A DNA stretch of 64,000 bases from positions 121,511-185,510 of the forward strand of contig NZ_STGX01000012.1 in the NCBI RefSeq assembly GCF_004912155.1, in the 5' to 3' direction. The notes under the pieces are model-generated. The model saw nothing but the letters and a program-made list of their open reading frames with translations, ran no database searches and was not told the origin of the DNA. Below, in pieces: positions 27,731 through 36,466 of this stretch. Position 1 is the stretch's first letter. Each line of letters starts with the position of its first letter. A program made the position numbers and the translations under genes. Source of the stretch: Glycomyces paridis. Its GTDB lineage: Bacteria; Actinomycetota; Actinomycetes; Mycobacteriales; Micromonosporaceae.

Positions 27731-29827
27731 TTACTCCGGGCGGCCCGGCCTTACTCGGCGCGACAGCCGCGAGGGCCACCAGACGGCGCGGCCGATGTCG
27801 AACGTGAGGGCCGGGACCAGCAGCGACCGCACGATGACGGTGTCGAGCAGGACCCCGAAGGCCACCACGAAGGCGATCTGCGCCAGGAACAGGATCGGCA
27901 GGACCGCGAGCGCGGAGAACGTGGTCGCGAGCACGACGCCGGCCGAGGTGATGACCCCGCCGGTGGCGACGAGGCCGCGGAGCGTCCCGGCCCTGGTCCC
28001 CAGGCGCCCCGACTCCTCGCGGACGCGGGTCATGAGGAAGATGTTGTAGTCGATCCCCAAGGCCACCAGGAAGACGAACCCGAACAGCACCACCGTGGGG
28101 TCGGCGCCGGGGAAGCCGAAGACGTGGTTGAAGACGAGCGCCGAGACGCCCATCGTGGCACCGAAGGAGAGCACGACGGTGGCGGTGAGCAGCAGCGGGG
28201 CCAGGATGGACCGCAGGAGCAGCATGAGCACCAGGAGGATCACGGCCAGCACGATCGGGATGATGACCGTACGGTCCCTTTCGGAGGTCGTGAGCGTGTC
28301 GAGCTGGATCGCGGTGGGCCCGCCGACGAGCGCGTCCGCGCCGTCCACGGCGTGCACCGATTCGCGGAGGCGCTCGATGGTGTCCATGGCGGCGTCGGAG
28401 TCCGGCGCGTCGTCGAGGACCGCTTCGATCATGACCAGGCCGTCCTCGACGCGGACTTCGCCGGCCTCGGTCTGCGCGACGGTCGCGGAGGCGACCCCGT
28501 CGACTTCGGAGGCCGCGAGGACGGCGTCCGCCGAGTCGGCGTTCGCGATGACGACGGCGGGGGCGCCCGAGCCGGCCGCGAAGTGCTCGGCGAGGACCTC
28601 CTGGCCCGCCACCGAGTCCACGTCGGTCAGGAACACGTCGGTCTGGGTGGTGCCGTCGGCCTTGAGCTGCAACATGAACGAGGCGGCGATGACCAGGCCC
28701 GCGGCCGTCGTCATCCACACGAGGCGGGGGCGGCGCGAGACGAGCACGGCCACGCCGGACCACAGTTTCGAGGCCTTGCGCGGGCCGGACTTCGCGATGC
28801 GGCGCGGCCAGAACGCGGCCCGCCCGAAGATCGCCAGCAGCGCCGGCAGGAACGTCACCGCGGCGAGGAACGAGGCGCCGATGCCGATCGCCGTCACCGG
28901 GCCGAGGCCGCGGTTGGACTCCAGCTGGCTGAACAGCAGGCACAGGACGCCGAGGATCACGGTCCCCGCGGAGGCCGCGATCGGCTCGATCGTCGCGCGC
29001 AGGGCGCGGCGGACCGCGGTGAAGCGGTCGGTGTCGCCGTCGAGCTCTTCTCTGAAGCGCGCCACCAGCAGCAGCGCGTAGTCGGTGGCGGCGCCGAACA
29101 CGAGGATCGACAGGATGCCCTGGCTCTGGCCGTTGAGGTCGACCACGCCCGCGTCGGCGAGCCAGTAGACGGCGGCGCTGGCGACGGCGAGGGCGAAACC
29201 GCAGGAGAGCAGGACCATGACCGGTAGGAGCGGGGAGCGGTAGACGAGGGCGAGGATCACGGCGACGACGGCGGCGGCGACGAGCAGGAGCAGGCCGTCG
29301 ACGCCGGCGAAGGCCTCGCCGAGGTCGGCGCCGAGGGCGGCCTGGCCGGTGACGAGGACGTCGAGGCCTTCGGGGCGGTCCTGGTCGAGGACGGAGCGGA
29401 CCTCGGCGACGGCGTCGGACTCGTCGGTGCCGGCGTCGATGAGGAGGATCATCTGCGCCGCTTCGGGTGCGGTCTCGGTGGAGGGGATCGGCGCGGGGTC
29501 GGGGCCGGCGTTGAACGGCAGGGCCGCGAGTTCCTGCCCCGCGGCGGCGAGGTAGACGAAGTCGGCCTCCTCAAGGCCGCCGGGGCGTTCGGCGACGACG
29601 ATCGCGACGGAGGCGTCGGTGTCGGAGAACGCGTGCTTGAGTTCGCCGACCTCGGTGGACTCGGCGGTGGAGGGCAGGAACGCGGAGCCGTCGTTGGAGG
29701 CGACTTCGCTGAGCTTCCCGGCGAAGGGCCCGGCGAGGGAGCCGAGGGCGAGCCAGGCGAGTGCGAGGAGTGCGGGGAGGAGCCAGCGCAGTCGCGGTGT
29801 CGCGCGGGGCGGTCGTTCGGGGGCCAT
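27731..29827 (-). CDS. MMPL-family RND transporter
   Basis: A 698-aa membrane transporter with twelve expected helices in two repeats of one plus five. Large extracytoplasmic loops follow helices 1 and 7. GAATDYALLLVARFREEL and LVALGIDYNIFLMTRVREE are the conserved helix motifs with the Asp-Tyr pairs for proton relay. MMPL proteins export lipids or drugs. The ATG at 29827 has AAGGAGA seven bases upstream. It is divergent from a MarR regulator with an inverted repeat between, so the pair forms an inducible efflux unit. Confidence 0.92.
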   Translation of the reverse strand: MAPERPPRATPRLRWLLPALLALAWLALGSLAGPFAGKLSEVASNDGSAFLPSTAESTEVGELKHAFSDTDASVAIVVAERPGGLEEADFVYLAAAGQELAALPFNAGPDPAPIPSTETAPEAAQMILLIDAGTDESDAVAEVRSVLDQDRPEGLDVLVTGQAALGADLGEAFAGVDGLLLLVAAAVVAVILALVYRSPLLPVMVLLSCGFALAVASAAVYWLADAGVVDLNGQSQGILSILVFGAATDYALLLVARFREELDGDTDRFTAVRRALRATIEPIAASAGTVILGVLCLLFSQLESNRGLGPVTAIGIGASFLAAVTFLPALLAIFGRAAFWPRRIAKSGPRKASKLWSGVAVLVSRRPRLVWMTTAAGLVIAASFMLQLKADGTTQTDVFLTDVDSVAGQEVLAEHFAAGSGAPAVVIANADSADAVLAASEVDGVASATVAQTEAGEVRVEDGLVMIEAVLDDAPDSDAAMDTIERLRESVHAVDGADALVGGPTAIQLDTLTTSERDRTVIIPIVLAVILLVLMLLLRSILAPLLLTATVVLSFGATMGVSALVFNHVFGFPGADPTVVLFGFVFLVALGIDYNIFLMTRVREESGRLGTRAGTLRGLVATGGVITSAGVVLATTFSALAVLPILFLAQIAFVVAFGVLLDTVIVRSLLVPALTFDIGRAVWWPSRLSRRVRPGRPE

Positions 29828-29874
29828 GGTCGGGTCTCCTTGCGTCCAGGTGTCCATTGGTTCCATCGATGGAT

Positions 29875-29891
29875 ATTTCGATGGTCGAAAT
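29875..29891. promoter_or_regulatory. Putative MarR operator
   Basis: ATTTCGA-TGG-TCGAAAT is a perfect 7-bp inverted repeat in the mmpl-marR intergenic region. TCCATCGATGGA lies immediately to its left. AT-rich symmetric DNA between divergent partner genes is the usual MarR site. Confidence 0.7.
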
Positions 29892-29936
29892 AGTAAACTG
29901 GGTGCCGGCCCCGAACCCGGAGAGAGGACGACGCCT

Positions 29937-30422
29937 ATGACCGGCGACACCGAAGGGCACTCCGACCTCGATCTCACCAGGCTGCTCCAGACCCTCACCG
30001 TCGAGTCGGACCGGTACGCCGAGCGGTTCGGCGCCGAGCACGGCCTCCACCGCACCGACGTCAACGCCCTCAGCCTCATCCTCGACGCCGCCCGCGTCGG
30101 CCGGGCGCTCTCGCCCTCGACGCTCGCCAAGGAACTGGGCCTGAGCCCTTCGGCGACGACCGCGCTCATCGACCGGCTCGAAGCGCTCGGGCACGTCGAG
30201 CGCACCCGCCCGGCGGGCGACCGCCGCCGCGTGGCCCTGGAGGTGCCCGCCGCCGCGGTGGAGGCGAACCGGCACCTGTTCCGGCCGCTCGCCAGGGAGT
30301 TCGCCGAGTCCTGGGCCGGTTTCAGCGCCGAGGAGCGGGCGGTCGTGGCCCGGTTCCTGGAGGTCAGCACGGCCGCGATGAAGCGGGTCGGCGGTCACGA
30401 CGCGCCCCAGCGGCGGCGGTAG
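29937..30422 (+). CDS. MarR-family transcriptional regulator
   Basis: A 161-aa winged-helix dimer. The DNA-binding core is LSPSTLAKELGLSPSATTALIDRLEALGHVERTRPAGDRRRVAL, with the conserved D-R wing, flanked by helices for dimerisation. AGAGAGG lies eight bases before the ATG. It is divergent from the MMPL transporter and probably represses both through the dyad at 29875-29891. Its 3' end overlaps the convergent photolyase by 28 bases. Confidence 0.9.
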   Translation: MTGDTEGHSDLDLTRLLQTLTVESDRYAERFGAEHGLHRTDVNALSLILDAARVGRALSPSTLAKELGLSPSATTALIDRLEALGHVERTRPAGDRRRVALEVPAAAVEANRHLFRPLAREFAESWAGFSAEERAVVARFLEVSTAAMKRVGGHDAPQRRR

Positions 30423-31572
30423 GCGCCGTCGGGGTCGAAGCGGGCGGCCTGGCGTTCGTGGTTGAAGCCGCGGTTCGGCCGGGTGTCGCTGCCGGTCCCC
30501 GCCGTCCACTGCCAGTTGCCCCAGTTGTTCGCCTCGTCGAGGTCGACGAGGTGGCGCGCGAAGTGCTCGGCGCCCTCGCGCCAGTCGAGGCCGAGCGTGC
30601 GGGTGAGGTATCCGGCGCAGATGAGGCGGGCGCGGTTGTGCATCCAGCCTTCGGCGGCGAGCCGGCGCATCCCCGCGTCCACGATGCCGATCCCGGTGCG
30701 GCCAGGCGCCAGGCCTCCAGGGCCGCAGGCGCGGTGTCCCATTCGTCGGCGGCGCCGCGCCGGTAGGCGGTGTCGACCAGGGCGGGGAAGGCGGCCAGGA
30801 CCTGGCGGTGGAAGTCCCTCCAGCACAGCTGCCGGACGGCGGCCTCGGGGACGCGCGGGTCGGCGGCGAGCGAGCGGGCCGAGAGGCACCCGGCCGCGAG
30901 GTGGGCGCTGAGCCGCGAGGTCCGGTCGGCGGCGAGGTCGTCTCTGTCAGTGCCGTAGCCGTCCGGGTCCCACTCGTCGAGGCGGGCGAGTGCCGCCCGT
31001 TCGCCGCCGCGCGGCAGGTCCGCGGCGGTGGGCTCGGCGTCGAGGCGGTCGCTGCGGGGCAGGTCGGGGGTGCGCAGGCGCGCCGGTTCGGGCGCCTCCT
31101 CGCGCCACCGGGCCTGTGACCAGGCCCGCCAGTAGGGGGTGAAGACCTTGTAGTGGTCGCCGCCGCCGCTGGGCAGGACCCGCCCGGGGTCGAGGACGGA
31201 GGGCCCGTGCGTCAGAGTGAACGACACTGAGGCGGCGCGGCAGGCCTCGGCGAGGCGCCTGCGGAGGTCGGTCTCGAAGCGCCCGACGTCGTCGGCGCAC
31301 ACCACACCGGTCGCCCCGGTCGCGGCCAGCACGTCCATGACCTGCGCGACCGTGTCGCCTCGGCGGACCACGAGGTCGGCGCCGAGCGCCCGGAGGGAGT
31401 CGCGCAGGTCCTCGACGGCGTCGAGCGTGAAGCGGCGGCGGTTCGGGTTCGTGCGCCGCCCCGGGTCGTCCACATAGAGCGGGGCGACCGGGGCGTCCGC
31501 GACCGCGGCGAGCGCCGGGTTGTCGTGGACGCGCAGGTCGGCGGTGAACAGCAGGACGGCGGTGCCGGTCAT
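30395..31572 (-). pseudogene. phr: Deoxyribodipyrimidine photolyase, frameshifted
   Basis: Class I CPD photolyase, which repairs UV pyrimidine dimers with FAD and light. The N-terminal antenna domain begins TAVLLFTADLRVHDNPAL, and the FAD domain has LSAHLAAGCLSAR. The frame holds until AALEAWRLA near 30705. The homologous continuation GIGIVDAGMRRLAAEGWMHNR, NWGNWQW and GFNHERQAARFDP is in the next frame. One missing base around 30701-30704 explains this. It is either a real inactivating deletion or a sequencing error. ATG at 31572 with GGAGCTCCC before it. Confidence 0.85.
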
Positions 31573-31589
31573 GGGAGCTCCAAGTCGAC

Positions 31590-31614
31590 GGGGCCGTCCT
31601 GTGAGGACGGCCCC
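31590..31614 (-). terminator. Terminator downstream of the fasciclin gene
   Basis: GGGGCCGTCC and GGACGGCCCC form a perfect 10-bp stem with a TGTGA loop, 13 bases past the fasciclin stop. Confidence 0.75.
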
Positions 31615-31627
31615 GGCAGCGTATCGG

Positions 31628-32260
31628 CTACGGCATGAGGACCGTGTCGATGATGTACACCGTGGCGTTCGCGGTCTGGACGTTGCCGCAGACCACGGCG
31701 GCCTCACCGTTGACGGTGAAGGACTCGCCCGAGCCCTCGACGTCGAGGTTCTCGCCCTGGAGCGTCGCGTGCTCACCGGCGAGGTCCTCGGGCGCGAGCC
31801 GCTCGCCCACCACGTGGTAGGTGAGGACGCTCGTCAGCGTGTCCTTGTCGGCCAGCACCGCCTGGAGGTCGGCCTCGGGGATCTTCGCGAACGCGTCGTC
31901 CGTCGGGGCGAACACGGTGATGTTCTCCGCGGAGTTGAGCGTGTCGACCAGGTCCGCCTCGGTGACGGCCGTGACCAGCGTGGACAGTACGGGGTTGTTG
32001 CTCGCGGCGGTGGCGACCGGGTCGTCGGCCATGCCCGTGAAGGAGCCCTCGCCGTCGGCCGGCACGGCCGAACAGGCGGCGCCGAACTCGGCCATCGCCA
32101 TGTCGTCCTCGGGGGCCGATTCCTCGGTCGTGGCCTCCTCGTTGGAGGTGGTGTCCTGGGAGTCCGCGTCGCCGTCGTCCGAGCCGCAGGCGGTGAGGAC
32201 GAACGCGAACCCGGCTGCCGCCACGAGGGCCCCGGTGCGTGTCAGGAGTCGATTGCTCAT
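31628..32260 (-). CDS. Fasciclin (FAS1) domain lipoprotein
   Basis: A 210-aa exported lipoprotein. A signal peptide with lipobox LTAC gives the lipidated C25, followed by an acidic linker. One FAS1 domain (about 75-210) has the H1 motif ENITVFAPTDDAFAKIP and the H2-like LTYHVVGERL. It resembles mycobacterial MPT83/MPT70, which are SigK targets. It lies downstream of a sulfite-oxidase-like gene and an rskA-sigK pair, repeating the mycobacterial association. A GC hairpin (32285-32300) separates it from the molybdoprotein gene. Confidence 0.92.
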   Translation of the reverse strand: MSNRLLTRTGALVAAAGFAFVLTACGSDDGDADSQDTTSNEEATTEESAPEDDMAMAEFGAACSAVPADGEGSFTGMADDPVATAASNNPVLSTLVTAVTEADLVDTLNSAENITVFAPTDDAFAKIPEADLQAVLADKDTLTSVLTYHVVGERLAPEDLAGEHATLQGENLDVEGSGESFTVNGEAAVVCGNVQTANATVYIIDTVLMP

Positions 32261-32304
32261 CGTTCTTGCCTTTCTCTAGGTGGTCGGGGCGCTCGCCCCG
32301 GTTC

Positions 32305-33792
32305 TCATTCGGCGGTGACGACGACCGAGTGCCACCCGGTCGCGCCGTCGGGGAACGGCGGCTGCCGCTCCTCGGTCTGGAGATCCTCGGTGTCGGCGGC
32401 GCGGACTTCGAGCTTGTGGCGGCCGGGTTCGGCCTCCCACGCCCACTGCCACTGCCGCCACGTGTCGTCGCCGATCACGGGTGCGAGTTCGGCCTCGTTC
32501 CACTCGCCTTCGTCCACGCGGACCTGGACGAGTTCGATGCCTCGGTGCTGCGCCCAGGCCACGCCCGCGACGGCGGTGGTCCCGGCCGCGATCGTCTTGA
32601 GCGGCTTGGGGGTGTCGATGCGCGAGAACGTCTTGATCGGGGCCTCGGCGGCCCAGCCGCGGCGGACCCAGTACGCGTCGAAGTCGGCGAAGGAGGAGAG
32701 TTCGATCTCGACCAGCCACTTCGTCGCCGAGACGTAGCCGTACAGGCCGGGGACGACCATGCGCACCGGGAAGCCGTGCTTGAGCGGGAGCGGCTCGCCG
32801 TTCATGCCGACGGCCACGAGCGCGTCGCGCCCGTCCGTGCACACGGCGGTGGGGGTCCCGGCGGTCCAGCCGTCGGCCGAGCGGGAGACGACCTGGTCGG
32901 CGCCGGGCTCGGGCTCCGCCTCGGCGAGGAGTTCGGCGAGCGGCACGCCGAGCCAGCGGGCGTTCCCGGCGAGGACGCCGCCGACCTCGTTGGAGACGCA
33001 GGAGAGGGTGAACTCGCGTTCGACCAGGTCGCGGTCGAGGAGGTCCGGGTACGTGAATTCGAGTTCGTTCGCGACGCGCCCGCCGATCCGCAGGCGGTAG
33101 TCCTCGGGGACGACGCGCGGCAGGACCAAGGCGGTGTCGACGCGGTAGAAGTCGGCGTTCGGCGTCAGGTACGGGGTGATCCCGGGGACGTCGAGGCCGA
33201 TCCCGGCGGGGCCGGTCGAGGCCGGCGCGGGCAGCCGGACGGCTTCGCGGGCGGACTCGACGTCCGAGGTCCCGCTCAAGCGCCACCCGGCCGCCCCCGC
33301 CAGCCCGGCCCCCGCCAGGGCGATGAGGACCCCGCGCCGGTCCACGGCGCGCCCGGGCACGGGGGCCTCGGCGGCCTTGCGCATGAGCAGCGCGAGCGTG
33401 AGGGCGCCGCAGGCGGCGCCGATCAGGGAGGGGACCGCCCACGAGGCGCCGGCGGCGGGACGGGTGAGGGCGGCTGCCGCACCCGCCCCGCCGAGGAGGG
33501 CGAGGACGGCGTACCCGACGGCGATGCGGCGCCGCGCCAGGACGCCGGTCAGCGCCGAGGCGAGCAGGAGCACGAGGCCGATCCCCGCGAGGAGCACGAG
33601 CTTGTCGTTCTCGCCGAGGGTGCGGATGGCGAAGTCCTTGAGCGGCTCGGGCGTCGCGTCGACGACGGCCGCGCCGATCGCGAGGACCGGCGCGCTCCCG
33701 GGGGCCACGGCGGCGGCCGCGAGCTGCGCCGTCGCGAGTGCGACGGCGGCGCACGCGATCCCGGCCAGGGCTGCGGTCAGTGTCGCCTTCAT
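32305..33792 (-). CDS. Membrane-anchored sulfite-oxidase-like molybdopterin protein
   Basis: A 495-aa protein. About five N-terminal hydrophobic helices (residues 1-170) precede a SUOX-type molybdopterin domain. The Mo-ligand cysteine is C265 in TLSCVSNEVGG. PVRMVVPGLYGYVSATKW and a C-terminal Mo-co dimerisation domain (TAVAGVAWAQHRGIELVQV) follow. The ATG at 33792 lies seven bases after a SigK-like -10 CCGAAT; the ATG at 33801 overlaps that -10 and is rejected. It likely acts on the outer face of the membrane as an oxidoreductase of unknown substrate. Confidence 0.9.
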   Translation of the reverse strand: MKATLTAALAGIACAAVALATAQLAAAAVAPGSAPVLAIGAAVVDATPEPLKDFAIRTLGENDKLVLLAGIGLVLLLASALTGVLARRRIAVGYAVLALLGGAGAAAALTRPAAGASWAVPSLIGAACGALTLALLMRKAAEAPVPGRAVDRRGVLIALAGAGLAGAAGWRLSGTSDVESAREAVRLPAPASTGPAGIGLDVPGITPYLTPNADFYRVDTALVLPRVVPEDYRLRIGGRVANELEFTYPDLLDRDLVEREFTLSCVSNEVGGVLAGNARWLGVPLAELLAEAEPEPGADQVVSRSADGWTAGTPTAVCTDGRDALVAVGMNGEPLPLKHGFPVRMVVPGLYGYVSATKWLVEIELSSFADFDAYWVRRGWAAEAPIKTFSRIDTPKPLKTIAAGTTAVAGVAWAQHRGIELVQVRVDEGEWNEAELAPVIGDDTWRQWQWAWEAEPGRHKLEVRAADTEDLQTEERQPPFPDGATGWHSVVVTAE

Positions 33793-33799
33793 GCCCGTC

Positions 33800-33826
33800 A
33801 TTCGGGGCCGGTCGGCCTGCGGATGG
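33800..33826 (-). promoter_or_regulatory. SigK-type promoter of the molybdoprotein/fasciclin genes
   Basis: On the minus strand CCATCC (33826-33821) and CCGAAT (33805-33800) are separated by 15 bases. This resembles the known mycobacterial SigK consensus. The start codon follows after seven bases, implying leaderless translation. Confidence 0.75.
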
Positions 33827-33915
33827 GTCCGTCCCCGAACTTTTTCAGGATCTTTTTCTCAGACGGGCATGAAAGACCGGGCCGGAGCTCGGCCCCGGCC
33901 CGGTTCGTCTCGCGG

Positions 33916-34647
33916 TCAGGCGATGCCGACGTCCGCGACCATCGGCAGCGTCGGGACCTCCGAGCCGCCCGCGGGCTCGTTCGTGACGCCGATAACCTGC
34001 GTGTCGCCGAGACCGTCCACGAGCATCGTCGCCGAGGAGTCGCCCGCGTCCATGACCCCGGCCGAGACCTGCCCGGCCTCGTCCACCAGCCAGACCTGGT
34101 AGGAGCGGTCGTCGGCGACCTCGGCGAGACCCGAGACGACCACGACCGCCCGGTCCAGCGCGGCCGAGGAGACCACGGTGACCCGCCCGCCGCCGTCGGC
34201 GGCCTGCGAGCCGACCTCGGCGTCCGGCGCTTCGAGGACCGCCGCCAGCTCCGACTCCGGCCCGGTCTCGGCGCCGCGCATCACCGACCAGGTGACGGCG
34301 ACCCCCGCGAACGCGGCGGCCACGGCGAGCACGGCGGCCCCGAGCGCCAGGCGCAGGCGGCGGTGGCCGCCGGCGCGGGAGCGGCGCACGGACCCGCGGG
34401 CCTGCGGCGCGGGTTCGGCCGGGGCCTCCTGGCGGGTGCGGCGGACCTCGGCGAGCACGGCGTCGCGCAGGCGCGGCGGCGGCTCGGTGAGCGTCACGTC
34501 GGCCAGCCGCGAGACCGCCTCGCGCAGCTCGGCGGCCTCCTGCGCACAGGACTCGCACTCGGCCAGGTGGCGTTCGACCCGGAGGCGCTCGTCGGCGTCG
34601 ACGGCGTCGAGCGCCCAGGCGCCGATGAGGGTGTGGACGTCGTTCAT
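33916..34647 (-). CDS. rskA: RskA-like anti-sigma factor
   Basis: A 243-aa membrane anti-sigma factor. The N-terminal cytoplasmic domain has the zinc anti-sigma-like motif HLAECESC. One transmembrane helix (about 100-120, RLALGAAVLAVAAAFAGVAV) leads to an extracytoplasmic RskA domain with YQVWLVDEAGQVSAGVM. It holds the sigma factor at the membrane until regulated proteolysis. Its ATG overlaps the stop of the sigma gene by four bases, so the two are translationally coupled. Confidence 0.93.
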   Translation of the reverse strand: MNDVHTLIGAWALDAVDADERLRVERHLAECESCAQEAAELREAVSRLADVTLTEPPPRLRDAVLAEVRRTRQEAPAEPAPQARGSVRRSRAGGHRRLRLALGAAVLAVAAAFAGVAVTWSVMRGAETGPESELAAVLEAPDAEVGSQAADGGGRVTVVSSAALDRAVVVVSGLAEVADDRSYQVWLVDEAGQVSAGVMDAGDSSATMLVDGLGDTQVIGVTNEPAGGSEVPTLPMVADVGIA

Positions 34648-35258
34648 CGGGCCACCTCCAGGCAGTCGCGCAGCTTGATGAGGCCGTCGCGGATGCGGGT
34701 CTTGACGGTGGGGACCGCCGTCTCCAGCAGGGTCGCGACCTGCCGGTACGTGTGTCCGCCGTAGTAGGCGAGGGCCACGGCCTGCCGCTGGAGCTCGGTG
34801 AGGGTCTGCAGGCACCGGCGCACCTGGCGGTGCTCCAGGCGGTTCGCGGCGGCCTCGGCGACCGAGTCGTACGCGGTCTCGGCGGCCCCCGCGGCGGCGC
34901 GCCGCTCGCGGTCGCCCGCGGCCTGCGCCGACCGGACCCGGTCGACCGCGCGGCGGTGCGCGATCGTGGTGATCCACGCGTTCGCCGAACCGCGACGCTC
35001 GTCGAAACGTGTGGCGGTGCGCCAGACCTCGACGAGGACCTCCTGGGCGACCTCCTCAGCCTGCGCGGGATCGCGGAGGACCCGCACGCACAGCCCGTAG
35101 ACGCGCGGGGCGGTCCGGTCGTACAGCGCCGCGAAGGCCTCCTCGTCGCCGAGCGCGGTGCGGTGCAGCAGCGACTCCGGCGTCGCCTCCGCCTCCGGGA
35201 CTGCGGCCAGGCGCTGCGGCTCGTGCCGCCGCCCGGCCTCGGCGCCTCTGTCGAACAT
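34644..35258 (-). CDS. sigK: ECF sigma factor SigK
   Basis: A 204-aa extracytoplasmic-function sigma factor. Region 2 is EEAFAALYDRTAPRVYGLCVRVL and AEEVAQEVLVEVWRTATRFDERRGS, and region 4 is LTELQRQAVALAYYGGHTYRQVATLL. The pairing with an RskA-type protein and nearby fasciclin and sulfite-oxidase genes fits ECF19/SigK. ATG at 35258 has GGGGAG seven bases upstream. A promoter resembling its own consensus (35289-35315) suggests autoregulation. Confidence 0.92.
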   Translation of the reverse strand: MFDRGAEAGRRHEPQRLAAVPEAEATPESLLHRTALGDEEAFAALYDRTAPRVYGLCVRVLRDPAQAEEVAQEVLVEVWRTATRFDERRGSANAWITTIAHRRAVDRVRSAQAAGDRERRAAAGAAETAYDSVAEAAANRLEHRQVRRCLQTLTELQRQAVALAYYGGHTYRQVATLLETAVPTVKTRIRDGLIKLRDCLEVAR

Positions 35259-35288
35259 CGTCACGCTCCCCACTGGTGGTCGCCTTGT

Positions 35289-35315
35289 GTTCGAAGCCGC
35301 CGGGGGGACGGATGG
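35289..35315 (-). promoter_or_regulatory. Candidate autoregulatory SigK promoter
   Basis: Minus strand: CCATCC (35315-35310), 15-base spacer, TCGAAC (35294-35289), 30 bases before the sigK start. Both the -35 and spacer length equal those of the promoter at 33800-33826; the -10 differs at two positions. Confidence 0.65.
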
Positions 35316-35344
35316 GTCGGCGCGGCGAGTTTTTCCGCGGCGGG

Positions 35345-35947
35345 TCAGACCCGGGGCGGCTCGACCTCGGTCTGGGCCCTGACGACACCGACCGGGCAAC
35401 TCAGCCCGTTCGGTCCGTGGTTGCAGTAGCCGTTCGGATTGTGGTGCAGGTACTGCTGGTGGTAGTCCTCGGCGAGCCAGTACACGCCCGCGGGGAGGAT
35501 CGCGGTCGTGATCGGGCCGAGCCCGGCCGCGCGCACCACCGGCTCGAACACGGCCTTGCTCGTCTCGGCGGCCTCCTGCTGCTCGGGCGTGGTCGTGTAG
35601 ATCACCGACCGGTACTGGGTGCCGACGTCGTTGCCCTGCCGCATCCCCTGCGTCGGGTCGTGGTTCTCCCAGAACACCTTGAGCAGCTGGTCGTAGCCGA
35701 CCTTCTCGGGTTCGTAGACGACCCGGACGACTTCGGCGTGACCGGTCCCGCCCGTGCACACCGCCTCGTAGGAGGGCCGCTCGGTGCTGCCGCCCATGTA
35801 GCCCACTGAGGTCGTCCACACGCCCGGCACCCGCCAGAACAGCCGCTCGGCGCCCCAGAAGCAGCCCATGCCGAAGTACGCGATCTGCGCGCCGGGACCG
35901 GGGGAGCCTTCGATGGGGTGGTGGAGGATCGGATGCGTGATGGTCAT
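35345..35947 (-). CDS. msrA: Peptide-methionine (S)-S-oxide reductase MsrA
   Basis: A 200-aa enzyme reducing methionine-S-sulfoxide in proteins. The catalytic motif GCFWGAE is followed by GYMGG, GHAEVVRVVYEP and GTQYRSVIY. C-terminal recycling cysteines lie in GYCNHGPNGLSCP. It stands upstream of sigK on the same strand, with the sigK promoter at the end of its coding region and beyond. Repair of oxidised methionine fits a redox theme with the multicopper and molybdenum proteins. Confidence 0.95.
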   Translation of the reverse strand: MTITHPILHHPIEGSPGPGAQIAYFGMGCFWGAERLFWRVPGVWTTSVGYMGGSTERPSYEAVCTGGTGHAEVVRVVYEPEKVGYDQLLKVFWENHDPTQGMRQGNDVGTQYRSVIYTTTPEQQEAAETSKAVFEPVVRAAGLGPITTAILPAGVYWLAEDYHQQYLHHNPNGYCNHGPNGLSCPVGVVRAQTEVEPPRV

Positions 35948-36012
35948 CCGACAAGTCTGTCACGCGTGAATAACGATCGCCACCGATCGGGCCGGGGCGC
36001 TAGCGTGTGCGC

Positions 36013-36399
36013 ATGGCATCCACGATCAACCAGGTCACCTTCGACGCCCGGGACGGCTACGCGCTCTCCCTGTTCTGGTCGGCGGTCACCGGCTTCACCG
36101 AGCACCCCGACTACCCGAACGGGCCCGAGGACGAGGAGAACTTCATCGGCCCCGGCGGCGAGCGCCCCGGGCTCCTCTTCATCAACGTCCCCGAAGGGAA
36201 GGCGGTCAAGAACCGCCTGCACCTCGACCTCTCCCCCGACACCACCCGCGACGAGGAGGTCGAGCGCCTCCTCGCACTCGGCGCCACGGTCTTCGAGGAC
36301 CACCGCAAGCCGGACGGCTCGGGCTGGGTCACGATGCTCGACCCCGAGGGCAACGAGTTCTGCGTCGAACGCTCCGAGGCCGAGCGCACCAAGGCCTGA
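36013..36399 (+). CDS. VOC-family (glyoxalase-like) protein
   Basis: A 128-aa vicinal-oxygen-chelate protein made of two beta-alpha-beta-beta-beta units. INQVTFDARDGYALSLFWSAVTG starts the first, and HLDLSPD with a terminal DPEGNEFCVE forms the second. It is the common actinobacterial glyoxalase-like type; the substrate is unknown. TAGCGT (36001-36006) six bases before the ATG marks a leaderless start. It is divergent from msrA. Confidence 0.88.
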   Translation: MASTINQVTFDARDGYALSLFWSAVTGFTEHPDYPNGPEDEENFIGPGGERPGLLFINVPEGKAVKNRLHLDLSPDTTRDEEVERLLALGATVFEDHRKPDGSGWVTMLDPEGNEFCVERSEAERTKA

Positions 36400-36417
36400 G
36401 CGAGGGCCTGAACGCGA

Positions 36418-36448
36418 CCGCGGGCGCCCCGTTCAGGGACGCCCGCGG
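36418..36448. terminator. Bidirectional terminator
   Basis: CCGCGGGCG and CGCCCGCGG (9 bp) enclose an inner CCC/GGG pair. It lies between the convergent VOC and Asp-repeat genes. Confidence 0.7.
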
Positions 36449-36466
36449 ATCGAAGGTCCGGTCGGC

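Noticed and set aside
33793..33801. ATG at 33801 as start of the sulfite-oxidase-like gene
   Set aside because: It overlaps the SigK-type -10 element; the ATG at 33792 fits a leaderless transcript.
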